20,389 nt of DNA, taken from assembly GCA_035513175.1 (NCBI GenBank), contig DATKCN010000320.1:1-20389 (forward strand). The letters run 5' to 3'. Position 1 is the stretch's first letter. Each line of letters starts with the position of its first letter. Below the pieces are notes generated by a model. The model was not told the origin of the DNA and searched no databases. It saw only the letters and a program-made list of their open reading frames with translations. Made by a program: the position numbers and the translations under genes. The stretch comes from DATKCN01 sp035513175 (lineage in GTDB: Bacteria; Chloroflexota; Chloroflexia; Thermomicrobiales; CFX8). This document shows, piece by piece, positions 8,035 through 14,784 of the stretch.

Positions 8035-8057
8035 TGAACGCGCACTCCAGGCGTTCA
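8035..8057 (-). repeat. Stem-loop at the nusB stop codon
   Basis: TGAACGC and GCGTTCA form a perfect 7-bp inverted repeat with a 9-nt loop, and the left arm begins with the nusB TGA stop codon itself. There is no T-run after it, so it is not a classical intrinsic terminator; it may protect or delimit the 3' end of the fab-nusB message. Confidence 0.4.
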
Positions 8058-8486
8058 CGACGGCCGATGCCGCGGGGCGACTGTCCCCAGCACGCCGTTG
8101 ACGAACCTTCCAGACTTGTCTCCGCCGTACAGCTTGGCCAGTTCGATGGCTTCGTTGATAACCGCTTTGAGCGGCACATCATTCTCACTCAGCAGCTCGT
8201 AGATGGCGACTCGCAGAATGTTGCGGTCGACCGCCGGAAGTTGGGAAACCGGGAAGTTCGGCGCGGCATCGCCTATCGCTCCGTCAATCGCATCCAGATG
8301 CTCGAGCACGCCAGCGACCAGCCGTTCGGTATAGCCGCGCACCGGCTGCGGCAGCTCCGCGTCCTCGGAGTAACGCCGTAGCACGGCCGCGACATCGTGA
8401 CCGGCTACGTCGACCTCAAAGAGAATCTCCAGCGCCAACGTGCGCGCCTGACGATTCTCATTGCCTTTCGCTCGTCGTGCGGACAT
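8055..8486 (-). CDS. nusB: Transcription antitermination factor NusB
   Basis: NusB with NusE (S10) binds boxA RNA and supports rRNA antitermination. The 143-residue protein starts MSARRAKGNENRQARTLAL and shows the family pattern: Arg/Ala-rich first helix (ARTLALEILFEVD), PAVDRNILRVAIYELL, PLKAVINEAIELAKLYGGDKSGRFVNGVLG. The ATG at 8486 is preceded by AGGGAG four nucleotides upstream; the open frame extends to 8735 over the end of accC but that extension is low-complexity and rejected. It lies 97 nt after accC. In Bacillus subtilis accB-accC-yqhY-nusB are contiguous, so the accC-nusB neighbourhood is conserved, here without accB and yqhY. Confidence 0.96.
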   Translation of the reverse strand: MSARRAKGNENRQARTLALEILFEVDVAGHDVAAVLRRYSEDAELPQPVRGYTERLVAGVLEHLDAIDGAIGDAAPNFPVSQLPAVDRNILRVAIYELLSENDVPLKAVINEAIELAKLYGGDKSGRFVNGVLGTVAPRHRPS

Positions 8487-8583
8487 GAATCTCCCTGTGC
8501 GTTCGAATGACGTGCGCGCTTCCAACCAGAGCCGGAAAACCCCGTACTGGCCGGCCCGCGGAGGTCGAGAGCGCTGGCGGCAA

Positions 8584-9978
8584 CTACGATGCGTTCGCCA
8601 GCACCGGCTGCGTCTCCGGGATCGGCCCCGTGCCCAGCTCCGCGACGAAGTCCGCAACCATCCCGGTGTCGAGCTTGCCCGCCTGATACGCCGGGTGTGC
8701 CAGCACGAACTGATAGAACGGGATGGTTGTTTCAAGCCCGCCGATCACTGTCTCTGCCAGCGCCCGCCGCATGCGCGCGATCGCTTCCTCGCGCGTCGTT
8801 CCCCACGCGATGATCTTTCCGATCAATGAGTCGTAATCGGGCGGGACGACGTAACCCGAGTACAGATGCGAGTCGACGCGGATGCCCGGGCCGCCTGGAG
8901 CAAGGTAGCCGGTCACCAATCCGGCGGCTGGGCTGAAGCCCGTTGACGCGTTTTCGGCGTTCACGCGACACTCGATCGCGTGCCCCGTAATCTTCACGTC
9001 GCCCTGGCTGAAGGGGATGTGCTCGCCGGCTGCGACCCGAATCTGCCAGACGATGATGTCGATCCCGGTGATCGCCTCCGTTACCGGATGCTCGACCTGC
9101 ACGCGCGTGTTGGCCTCGATGAAATAGAACCGTTCGTCCGCGTCAACCAGGAACTCAAACGTCCCCACTCCGCTGTAGCTGATCGCCTTCGCAAGCTTCA
9201 CCGATGCTTTCTCCAGGTTGCTTCGCAGCTTGCGGGAAATCAACGGAGCCGGAGCCTCCTCAATGAGCTTCTGGTGGCGGCGCTGCAACGAGCAGTCGCG
9301 CTCTCCGAGCGACAGCACCTTCCCATGCCGGTCCGCGAGAATCTGCACCTCGATGTGGCGGGGTCGGTCGAGAAATCGCTCCGCGTACAGGCCGCCATTT
9401 GAGAACGCGGACTGCGCTTCCGCTTGCGCCACCGGCAGCAGCCGCATCAGCTCGCGATCATCGTGCGCGATGCGCATGCCGCGACCGCCCCCGCCCGCGA
9501 CCGCCTTCAGCATCATCGGGAAGCCGATGTCGTGCGACAACGCGCTGATGTCGACAGTCTGCGGCAGCGCGCCATCGGTGCCGGCCAGCACCGGCAGTCC
9601 GGCCTTGCGGGCTATCTGGCGGGCCGTTGACTTGTCCGCCATCATCTCGATCGTGCCCGGCTCAGGGCCAATGAAGGTGAGGTTGCATTCGCGGCAGATC
9701 TCGGCGATGTACGCGTTCTCGGCCAGAAATCCGTAGCCGGGATGGATCGCGTCACAGCCCGTCATCAGTGCCGCGCTGATCACCGAGGGAATGTGGTTGT
9801 ACGACTTCGCCGCCGGCGAGGGTCCTATACAGACCGCCTCGTCCGCCAGTCGCACGGGCAGGGAGTCGCGATCCGCCTCGCTGTACGCGACGATTGCCTG
9901 CACACCGAGGTCGTGACAGGCGCGCAGAATGCGCAGCGCGATTTCCCCGCGATTGGCGATCAGAATTTTTTCGAACAT
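8584..9978 (-). CDS. accC: Acetyl-CoA carboxylase, biotin carboxylase subunit
   Basis: AccC carboxylates biotin on the carrier protein with ATP and bicarbonate, the first step of malonyl-CoA formation. The 464 residues show the N-terminal biotin carboxylase domain (KILIANRGEIALRI), the ATP-grasp loop GGGGRGM at 162-168 with K116 and K158, and the catalytic stretch FIEANTRVQVEHPVTE, whose E288, R292 and E296 keep the Escherichia coli numbering. The usual methionine in FIEMN is alanine here. The ATG begins eight nucleotides after the fabG stop; the Shine-Dalgarno is weak, so coupling to fabG is likely. No biotin carboxyl carrier (accB) or carboxyltransferase gene is in the window, so the partners must be encoded elsewhere. 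Homology to other biotin-dependent carboxylases (pyruvate, propionyl-CoA) is close, but the fab context supports acetyl-CoA carboxylase. Confidence 0.94.
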   Translation of the reverse strand: MFEKILIANRGEIALRILRACHDLGVQAIVAYSEADRDSLPVRLADEAVCIGPSPAAKSYNHIPSVISAALMTGCDAIHPGYGFLAENAYIAEICRECNLTFIGPEPGTIEMMADKSTARQIARKAGLPVLAGTDGALPQTVDISALSHDIGFPMMLKAVAGGGGRGMRIAHDDRELMRLLPVAQAEAQSAFSNGGLYAERFLDRPRHIEVQILADRHGKVLSLGERDCSLQRRHQKLIEEAPAPLISRKLRSNLEKASVKLAKAISYSGVGTFEFLVDADERFYFIEANTRVQVEHPVTEAITGIDIIVWQIRVAAGEHIPFSQGDVKITGHAIECRVNAENASTGFSPAAGLVTGYLAPGGPGIRVDSHLYSGYVVPPDYDSLIGKIIAWGTTREEAIARMRRALAETVIGGLETTIPFYQFVLAHPAYQAGKLDTGMVADFVAELGTGPIPETQPVLANAS

Positions 9979-9986
9979 GCGTGCCG

Positions 9987-10739
9987 TCAGCTCGCCATGA
10001 ACATGCCGCCGTCGACGGTCAGCACGTGGCCGGTGATATAGCGCGCGCCCGGAGAAACGAGAAACGCGACGGCGGCCGCGACATCCTCCGGTTGCCCGAG
10101 ACGGCCCAGCGGTATCTGCGCCCGAGCGCCGTCCTTCAGCTCATCCGACAGCACGTCCGTAAGCCGCGTCTCGATGAAGCCAGGAGCCACTGCGTTGACG
10201 GTGATGCCGCGGGACCCGACTTCTTTTGCCAGCGATTTGGTGAACCCAACCAGCCCCGCCTTGGCTGCCGCATAGTTCGCCTGCCCTGCATTCCCGACCA
10301 GCCCAACCACCGAGGTCAGATTAACGATCGAGCCCGACCGCTGCCGCATCATCGGGCGGATCGCGGCTTTGGAGCACAGGAACGCTCCCTTGAGATTCGT
10401 GGTGAGCACTACGTCCCAATCCGCTTCACTCATGCGCATCAGCAGGGTGTCGCGTGTAATGCCGGCATTGTTAATCAGCGCGTCCAGCCGCCCAAATGTG
10501 TTGAGCGTGGCTTCAAACAGCGTCGCGACCTCATCAGCGTTGGTGATGTCGGCCTTCACGGCCAGGGCGTCCGCGCCATCCTGCTTCAGCTCGTCGACCA
10601 GCGACATCGCCAGCTCTTCGTCACCTCGATAGTTGGCCACCAGCGTAAAGCCGTCCGCCGCCAGTTGCAGGGCCACGGCGCGACCGATGCCGCGCGCGGC
10701 GCCGGTAACGATGGCAACCTTGCCCTCGCTGGCGGTCAT
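9987..10739 (-). CDS. fabG: 3-oxoacyl-[acyl-carrier-protein] reductase
   Basis: FabG reduces 3-oxoacyl-ACP with NADPH in the first reductive step of the elongation cycle. The 250-residue short-chain dehydrogenase has the cofactor loop TGAARGIG (12-19), NNAGIT (90-95), catalytic Asn115, Ser143, Tyr156 and Lys160 (NYAAAK), and VNAVAPGFIET. Length is canonical. Its ATG overlaps the fabD stop as ATGA, a 4-nt overlap that implies coupled translation. It sits inside the fabH-fabD-fabG run, which makes FabG the likely function among the many short-chain dehydrogenases. Confidence 0.96.
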   Translation of the reverse strand: MTASEGKVAIVTGAARGIGRAVALQLAADGFTLVANYRGDEELAMSLVDELKQDGADALAVKADITNADEVATLFEATLNTFGRLDALINNAGITRDTLLMRMSEADWDVVLTTNLKGAFLCSKAAIRPMMRQRSGSIVNLTSVVGLVGNAGQANYAAAKAGLVGFTKSLAKEVGSRGITVNAVAPGFIETRLTDVLSDELKDGARAQIPLGRLGQPEDVAAAVAFLVSPGARYITGHVLTVDGGMFMAS

Positions 10740-11659
10740 GCCTTGCCCTCGCTCCTGGAGCCGGCGTCCGCCAACAGTCGCTCGGCAGTCTGCGCGGAGG
10801 CCGACTTGTCGATACGCCCGATCAACCCGCTCAGCACGCTGCCGGCGCCGACCTCGTAAAAATGCGTGACTCCCAGCTCCGCCATCGTCTCGACCGAGCG
10901 CGTCCAGCGCACTGAGCCGCAGATCTGCTCGACCAACTCGGCCCGGATGTCGTCCGGATGGGCGATCGGCTCGCCAGTGACGTTGGCCACGAGCGGCACT
11001 CGCGGCTTGACGATCGTCGTGCGCGCGATGTCCGCGACCAGCGCCTCGGCTACCGGCGCCATCAGCGACGAATGAAACGCCCCACGCACTGCCAGCCGAA
11101 TCACCCTTCGCGCCCCGCGTGTCTTGGCCGCCAGCTCGGCGACCTCGATCGCGTCGTCACTCCCGGACAGGATCACCTGACCCGGCGCGTTGAAGTTAGC
11201 GACTTCCGCGCCGCTCTCGTTCGCAACGAGCTGCACGACTTCCTCGTCCAGTCCGAGCACGGCGATCATCGCCCCATGGCCGTGTTGCTCCATCAGCTCG
11301 CCGCGCCTGCGGACAAGCCTGAGCGCGTCCGGCAATGTCAATGCTTCCGCGGCCACCAGTGCTGAGTACTCGCCCAGCGAATGTCCGGCGACGTAATCCG
11401 GCTCAGGCAGCAGGTTCTCCTTCAGGAGCGCGCGCAACATTGCGACGCTCGTCGTCACGATCGCGGGCTGCTGATTGCTGGTCCGCAGGAGGTCCTTCTC
11501 CGGTCCCTCCCAGCACAGTTTGGAGACGGAAAATCCGAGCGCGGCGGCGGCCTCGTCGTACACACCGGCGGCTTCGGGCCACGTCGCCGCGATCTCCTGT
11601 CCCATTCCGATGCTCTGCGACCCCTGACCAGGAAACACCCACGCGATGCCGGATGTCAC
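10736..11659 (-). CDS. fabD: Malonyl-CoA:ACP transacylase
   Basis: FabD moves malonyl from CoA to ACP. The 307-residue protein has the N-terminal FPGQGSQ (9-15), the nucleophile elbow GHSLGEYSA with Ser94, Arg119 that holds the malonyl carboxylate, and the catalytic His196 in GAFHSSLM. The chosen GTG at 11659 overlaps the fabH stop as GTGA; an upstream in-frame start at 11716 would add 19 residues inside fabH and is rejected because FabD proteins start just before the FPGQGSQ strand. Both ends therefore overlap neighbours by 4 nt, giving a tightly coupled fabH-fabD-fabG unit. Confidence 0.96.
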   Translation of the reverse strand: MTSGIAWVFPGQGSQSIGMGQEIAATWPEAAGVYDEAAAALGFSVSKLCWEGPEKDLLRTSNQQPAIVTTSVAMLRALLKENLLPEPDYVAGHSLGEYSALVAAEALTLPDALRLVRRRGELMEQHGHGAMIAVLGLDEEVVQLVANESGAEVANFNAPGQVILSGSDDAIEVAELAAKTRGARRVIRLAVRGAFHSSLMAPVAEALVADIARTTIVKPRVPLVANVTGEPIAHPDDIRAELVEQICGSVRWTRSVETMAELGVTHFYEVGAGSVLSGLIGRIDKSASAQTAERLLADAGSRSEGKA

Positions 11660-12666
11660 GTACGGCCCACCCGCGCGACGCCTCCCGATCCCCACCGCAG
11701 TACTCCCGCTGCCCACGTCAGACCCCCACCAAATGCGACAACGACGATGTTCATGCCATCCTGAATCGCGCCTGCCTCAACCGCCTCCACCAGGCAGATC
11801 GGCACCGATGCCGACGACGTGTTCCCATACTGAGCGACGTTGACCCAGACCTTTTCGCGCGGCAGCTCCAGCCGCTTGGCGGCTGCGTCGATGATGCGAA
11901 GATTCGCCTGGTGCGGCACCAGTAGATCGATGTCCGAGAAGGTCAATCCGGCCTTGTGAACCGCGTCGGCGGCGGCTTCGCCCATCACCCTCACGGCAAA
12001 GCGGTACACCTCTGGACCGTTCATCCGCATGAACGGTCGATCGATTTCCCGGCCGCCATTGAGCGTCGCGTACGACCGCTCGCTGGCGAGCGTCAGGTGG
12101 CGCCCCGCCCGACCATCCGATCCGAGCACGATCGACATGAGCCCCTCGTCGTGATCGCTCGCTTCGATCACGACCGCTCCCGCGCCGTCTCCGAACAGAA
12201 TACACGTGCCACGGTCGGTGTAGTCAAGAAAATGCGACGCAATGTCGGCCCCGATTACCAGCACCTTGGCATACACGCCGGTCTGCACGAACTGTGCGCC
12301 GACCGAAAGCGCGTACACGAACCCGGAGCAGGCTGCGTTCACGTCGAACGCTCCGGCGCGGATCGCGCCCAGTTCGCGCTGCACGAGGCATGCGACCGAG
12401 GGCATATATTGGTCCGGCGTGTATGTGCCAACGACAATCAGATCGAGCTCGGCCGGATCGAGCCCGGCAGTTGCGCAGGCGTTGCGCGCCGCGCTGACCG
12501 CCATCGAGGTGGCCGTCTCGTTCGCGGCCGCCACTCGGCGCTCCCTGATGCCCGTGCGCGACACGATCCATTCGTCACTCGTGTCGACCATTTGGGACAG
12601 GTCGGCGTTGCTGAGCACGCGCTCGGGGACGTACATTCCCCATCCGGTGACCGCAGCATGCCACAT
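11656..12666 (-). CDS. fabH: 3-oxoacyl-[acyl-carrier-protein] synthase III
   Basis: FabH condenses an acyl-CoA starter with malonyl-ACP and so initiates fatty-acid synthesis; branched-chain versus acetyl preference cannot be read here. The 336-residue protein has the Cys-His-Asn triad: Cys113 in AACSGF, His252 in PHQANLRI and Asn282 in QYGNTSSAS, plus the ending VAFGGGLTWAAGVLRW. The ATG at 12666 follows GAGGG eight nucleotides upstream; the frame continues to 12741 but that part is Arg-rich and not FabH-like. A 9-bp stem-loop lies directly upstream of the ribosome binding site. plsX, which separates rpmF and fabH in many bacteria, is absent. Confidence 0.97.
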   Translation of the reverse strand: MWHAAVTGWGMYVPERVLSNADLSQMVDTSDEWIVSRTGIRERRVAAANETATSMAVSAARNACATAGLDPAELDLIVVGTYTPDQYMPSVACLVQRELGAIRAGAFDVNAACSGFVYALSVGAQFVQTGVYAKVLVIGADIASHFLDYTDRGTCILFGDGAGAVVIEASDHDEGLMSIVLGSDGRAGRHLTLASERSYATLNGGREIDRPFMRMNGPEVYRFAVRVMGEAAADAVHKAGLTFSDIDLLVPHQANLRIIDAAAKRLELPREKVWVNVAQYGNTSSASVPICLVEAVEAGAIQDGMNIVVVAFGGGLTWAAGVLRWGSGGVARVGRT

Positions 12667-12691
12667 CAGTGTGACCCTCTCCCTGCGCCCG

Positions 12692-12728
12692 TGTCGCGCC
12701 CCTTGCTCGCTCTCGCCCCGGCGCGACA
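12692..12728 (-). repeat. 9-bp perfect inverted repeat between rpmF and fabH
   Basis: TGTCGCGCC (12692-12700) and GGCGCGACA (12720-12728) are exact reverse complements with a 19-nt spacer. In the minus-strand transcript this makes a stable GC-rich hairpin ending about ten nucleotides before the fabH Shine-Dalgarno sequence. No T-run follows, so it is not a standard terminator. It could be an RNA processing or attenuation structure, or a DNA operator. Function is inference. Confidence 0.6.
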
Positions 12729-12782
12729 ATGGACGAAGCACGACGGGCGCGATTCCCGTTCATGCGCGACCGTCTGGCGTGC

Positions 12783-12983
12783 CTAGATGGACCGCGCGCG
12801 CTTTGCTTCAATCTCGAGCACCTGACGCCCCGCATAATACCCGCAATTGGGGCACACGTGGTGCTGGCGCTTGTACTCGCGGCACTCCGGACACTGCATC
12901 AGATGCACCGGGGTCAGCTTGTCATGCTGCCTGCGGAATCCCTGCTTTGCCCGAGACACTCGCTGCTTCGGAAGTGCGCCCAT
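12783..12983 (-). CDS. rpmF: 50S ribosomal protein L32
   Basis: L32 is a small protein of the large ribosomal subunit. The 66-residue sequence begins MGALPKQRVSRAKQGFRR, as in zinc-type L32, and has the zinc ribbon C31-x2-C34 and C44-x2-C47 (CPEC...CPNCGYYAGR). The ATG at 12983 is preceded by AGGGAG with eight nucleotides between. DUF177 upstream and fabH downstream reproduce the conserved YceD-rpmF-fab arrangement. The zinc-binding form (all four cysteines) is the zinc-replete paralogue type; no cysteine-free copy is seen here. Stem-loops lie on both sides of the gene. Confidence 0.97.
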   Translation of the reverse strand: MGALPKQRVSRAKQGFRRQHDKLTPVHLMQCPECREYKRQHHVCPNCGYYAGRQVLEIEAKRARSI

Positions 12984-13006
12984 TGATCCATCTCCCTGTC
13001 TGTTTC

Positions 13007-13033
13007 CGCGTCCGCCTTCAGACGGCGAACGCG
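13007..13033 (-). repeat. 10-bp stem-loop between DUF177 gene and rpmF
   Basis: On the minus strand CGCGTTCGCC and GGCGGACGCG pair over 10 bp (one G.T wobble) around a 7-nt loop GTCTGAA. It lies between the DUF177 stop and the rpmF ribosome binding site. What follows is GAAACAG, not a T-run, so it is not an intrinsic terminator. A role in processing or in setting L32 output is possible but inferred. Confidence 0.55.
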
Positions 13034-13051
13034 TGTGTCACTGCATGCTGC

Positions 13052-13636
13052 TTAGTCGCGCGCGACATCGTCCTCGGCTTCAAGCAGTTCGCCCAGTACC
13101 CCCAGCCGGCGATCAACATCGTCGCCTTCATCGGCGAGGAATTCCGCGTCAGGGCCCGGGCAATCCGGACCACACAGCAGCTTGATCGGCAGCTCCACGA
13201 TCGCAACTTGCCGAATCGGCTCCGCCACGTCCAGCTCATGTGCCTCATCGATCAACCCGAGCTCCTCTTCCGGCTTGGGCTGATCGACCAGCAGGCCGCT
13301 GCGGACATCGATCAGAGGCCGGTACTCCTGGTCGAAATCGCTCTCGAACAGCTGCTCGTACTCGTTCAGGCACCGGTGGCACTCGACGATCGCCGTTCCG
13401 ATCACGCGACCACTTGCGAGAATGCCGCGCGTGATGCGCGTCAATCTCACGTCTGCGGCCAGGTCCTTCGCCAGCAGGTCGTCGTCAAGGGCCAGCGAGT
13501 CCAGCGAGATCTGATACGCCCTGCGTGACCCGACATCGTCTTTCATGAGCTGAGCGACGTTGATGACCGTGTCGTTATTCAGGCGCGTGGGCGGTCGACT
13601 CTCGGGTCCGCTCGTTCCGTTGTGTTGGCTCATCAT
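13052..13636 (-). CDS. DUF177 (YceD/YlbN family) protein
   Basis: A 194-residue acidic protein of the YceD/YlbN/DUF177 family, widely found directly upstream of rpmF; in plants and Escherichia coli members are linked to 23S rRNA accumulation or ribosome assembly, but the molecular role is not settled. Visible are the two cysteine pairs C86-x2-C89 (VECHRCLNEYEQLF) and C155-x3-C159 (LPIKLLCGPDCPG), the latter the family signature, and a very acidic C-terminus (LGELLEAEDD). The first ATG (13636) is followed at once by a second one; GGAAGA lies seven nucleotides before the first. It is the first gene after the promoter at 13690-13719 and so heads the rpmF-fab transcript. Confidence 0.88.
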   Translation of the reverse strand: MMSQHNGTSGPESRPPTRLNNDTVINVAQLMKDDVGSRRAYQISLDSLALDDDLLAKDLAADVRLTRITRGILASGRVIGTAIVECHRCLNEYEQLFESDFDQEYRPLIDVRSGLLVDQPKPEEELGLIDEAHELDVAEPIRQVAIVELPIKLLCGPDCPGPDAEFLADEGDDVDRRLGVLGELLEAEDDVARD

Positions 13637-13689
13637 CGAAAATCTTCCGGCGTGGGCGCGCCGTAACCGTTAGTCAGCACAACCTGTGT

Positions 13690-13719
13690 AGTATATCCAG
13701 CACGGCGAAAGCCGGTCAA
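13690..13719 (-). promoter_or_regulatory. Sigma-70 type promoter of the DUF177-rpmF-fab operon
   Basis: On the minus strand TTGACC (13714-13719) and TATACT (13690-13695) are separated by 18 nt. Each hexamer matches its consensus at five of six positions, making this one of the best promoters in the window. The leader to the DUF177 ATG would be about 45-50 nt. I see no obvious operator repeat around it. Confidence 0.72.
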
Positions 13720-13749
13720 CCTACGCCGAGCACTGTTTCGCCGCTGCGG

Positions 13750-14211
13750 CTAGTGGCTCAGCGTGCCTTTCGCCTGTTCGAGGTCCGCCAACGTCTCACG
13801 CATGACCCGTTCGAGCTTCTCCAGTGTTTCACGCGCGTACTTGTCGAATTCATCCTTCGAACGCCTGGCGTTGTCTCGCGCGTGGCGCAGGTACCCCTCG
13901 CCACGGTAGCGGGCCTCCGCGGTAAGCCCCTTCTCGCTGATGAGGTACTCCACACGCTCCTGCGCGGTGTCCAGTATTTTCTGGGCTTCCTGTTGCGCTT
14001 CGAGGACGATCTCCTGTCGCTGTTGCAGCACGCGCCTGGCCTGCAACAACTCCTGAGGGATGGACTGCCGCAGCTCATCGAGCGTCGCCAGGAACTCGTC
14101 CTCCTCCACGATGACGCGATTCGAGAGCAGAACTCGCTTCCCATCGCCAACCTGTGCGGCCAATCGGTCAATCAACTCCATGATGTCGGTTGGCTGACTG
14201 TGCTGGATCAT
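13750..14211 (-). CDS. SepIVA/DivIVA-like coiled-coil protein
   Basis: A 153-residue charged protein. The N-terminal part (DIMELIDRLAAQVGDGKRVLLSNRVIVEEDEFLATLDELRQSIP) resembles the start of mycobacterial SepIVA (Rv2927c) and related proteins often annotated as ATPase or vacuolar H+-ATPase subunit H. From about residue 55 it is a continuous heptad-like, Glu/Arg/Ala-rich helix, with no membrane segment or nucleotide site, so ATPase annotations would be misleading. In actinobacteria the sepIVA gene likewise lies between coaD and DUF177-rpmF. SepIVA is a septal protein essential for division in mycobacteria; a role in division or envelope growth here is inference. The start at 14211 lacks a clear Shine-Dalgarno sequence; Met11 is an alternative. 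It follows coaD by 40 nt. Confidence 0.8.
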   Translation of the reverse strand: MIQHSQPTDIMELIDRLAAQVGDGKRVLLSNRVIVEEDEFLATLDELRQSIPQELLQARRVLQQRQEIVLEAQQEAQKILDTAQERVEYLISEKGLTAEARYRGEGYLRHARDNARRSKDEFDKYARETLEKLERVMRETLADLEQAKGTLSH

Positions 14212-14251
14212 GATTAGCGCGTCCCGTCACTGCATTACAATCGAATTGCCG

Positions 14252-14773
14252 TCAGATGCCGCCTGGGCTGGACAACGCCGCGCTGCCGTCACCGAAGCGT
14301 CTCGTCAGCGCGCTGGCGACATGTGCCGGCACGAGCGCGCTCACATCCCCGCCCAGCGACGCGACCTCGCGAATAAAGCTCGAGCTGATGAACGAATGGC
14401 TCGAGCTTGTCATGAGGCACACGACCTCAAGCTCGGGCGCAAGATGCTGATACATATGCGCCAGCTTAAACTCGTATTCGAAATCGGAAACTGCTCGGAG
14501 ACCCCGGACAACTGTTTGCGCCCCCACGCTCAATGCGTAGTCTACGAGCAGGTTCTCGAATGTGTCAATGGTTACGTTGTCATACTCACACAGGCTCGCC
14601 TTCGCCATAGCGACTCGCTCTCCCGTCGTGAACAGTGGCCGCTTCGACGTCCCGTCACCGCTGGAGTAAACCGCCACGATCAAGCGATCGAAAAGTCGAG
14701 ACGCGCGCAATGCCAGATCCACGTGACCGTTGGTGATCGGATCGAATGTGCCGGGATAGACCGCGACGCGCAT
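14252..14773 (-). CDS. coaD: Phosphopantetheine adenylyltransferase
   Basis: CoaD makes dephospho-CoA from 4'-phosphopantetheine and ATP, the penultimate step of CoA synthesis. The protein begins MRVAVYPGTFDPITNGHVDL with the nucleotidyltransferase TxGH-type motif (catalytic His17), has RGLRAVSDFEYEF near 90-102 and ISSSFIRE near 129-136, and ends with a short Ser/Gly tail. I chose the ATG at 14773, preceded by GAAGGGTGG and giving the family's usual start. An ATG at 14788, overlapping the rsmD stop as ATGA and adding MKGGA, is an equally possible translational-coupling start. It forms the conserved rsmD-coaD pair, downstream of recG. Confidence 0.95.
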   Translation of the reverse strand: MRVAVYPGTFDPITNGHVDLALRASRLFDRLIVAVYSSGDGTSKRPLFTTGERVAMAKASLCEYDNVTIDTFENLLVDYALSVGAQTVVRGLRAVSDFEYEFKLAHMYQHLAPELEVVCLMTSSSHSFISSSFIREVASLGGDVSALVPAHVASALTRRFGDGSAALSSPGGI

Positions 14774-14784
14774 CGCGCCACCCT

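Noticed and set aside
8487..8735. N-terminal extension of NusB overlapping accC
   Set aside because: Arg/Ser-rich shadow translation; the ATG at 8486 has AGGGAG upstream and matches family starts.
9894..10859. 321-codon plus-strand frame over fabG and accC
   Set aside because: Antisense shadow of two clear fatty-acid genes with no domain of its own.
12242..13528. 428-codon open frame on the plus strand
   Set aside because: It runs antisense through fabH, rpmF and DUF177 and their gaps, has no recognisable domain, and is expected from high GC codon bias.
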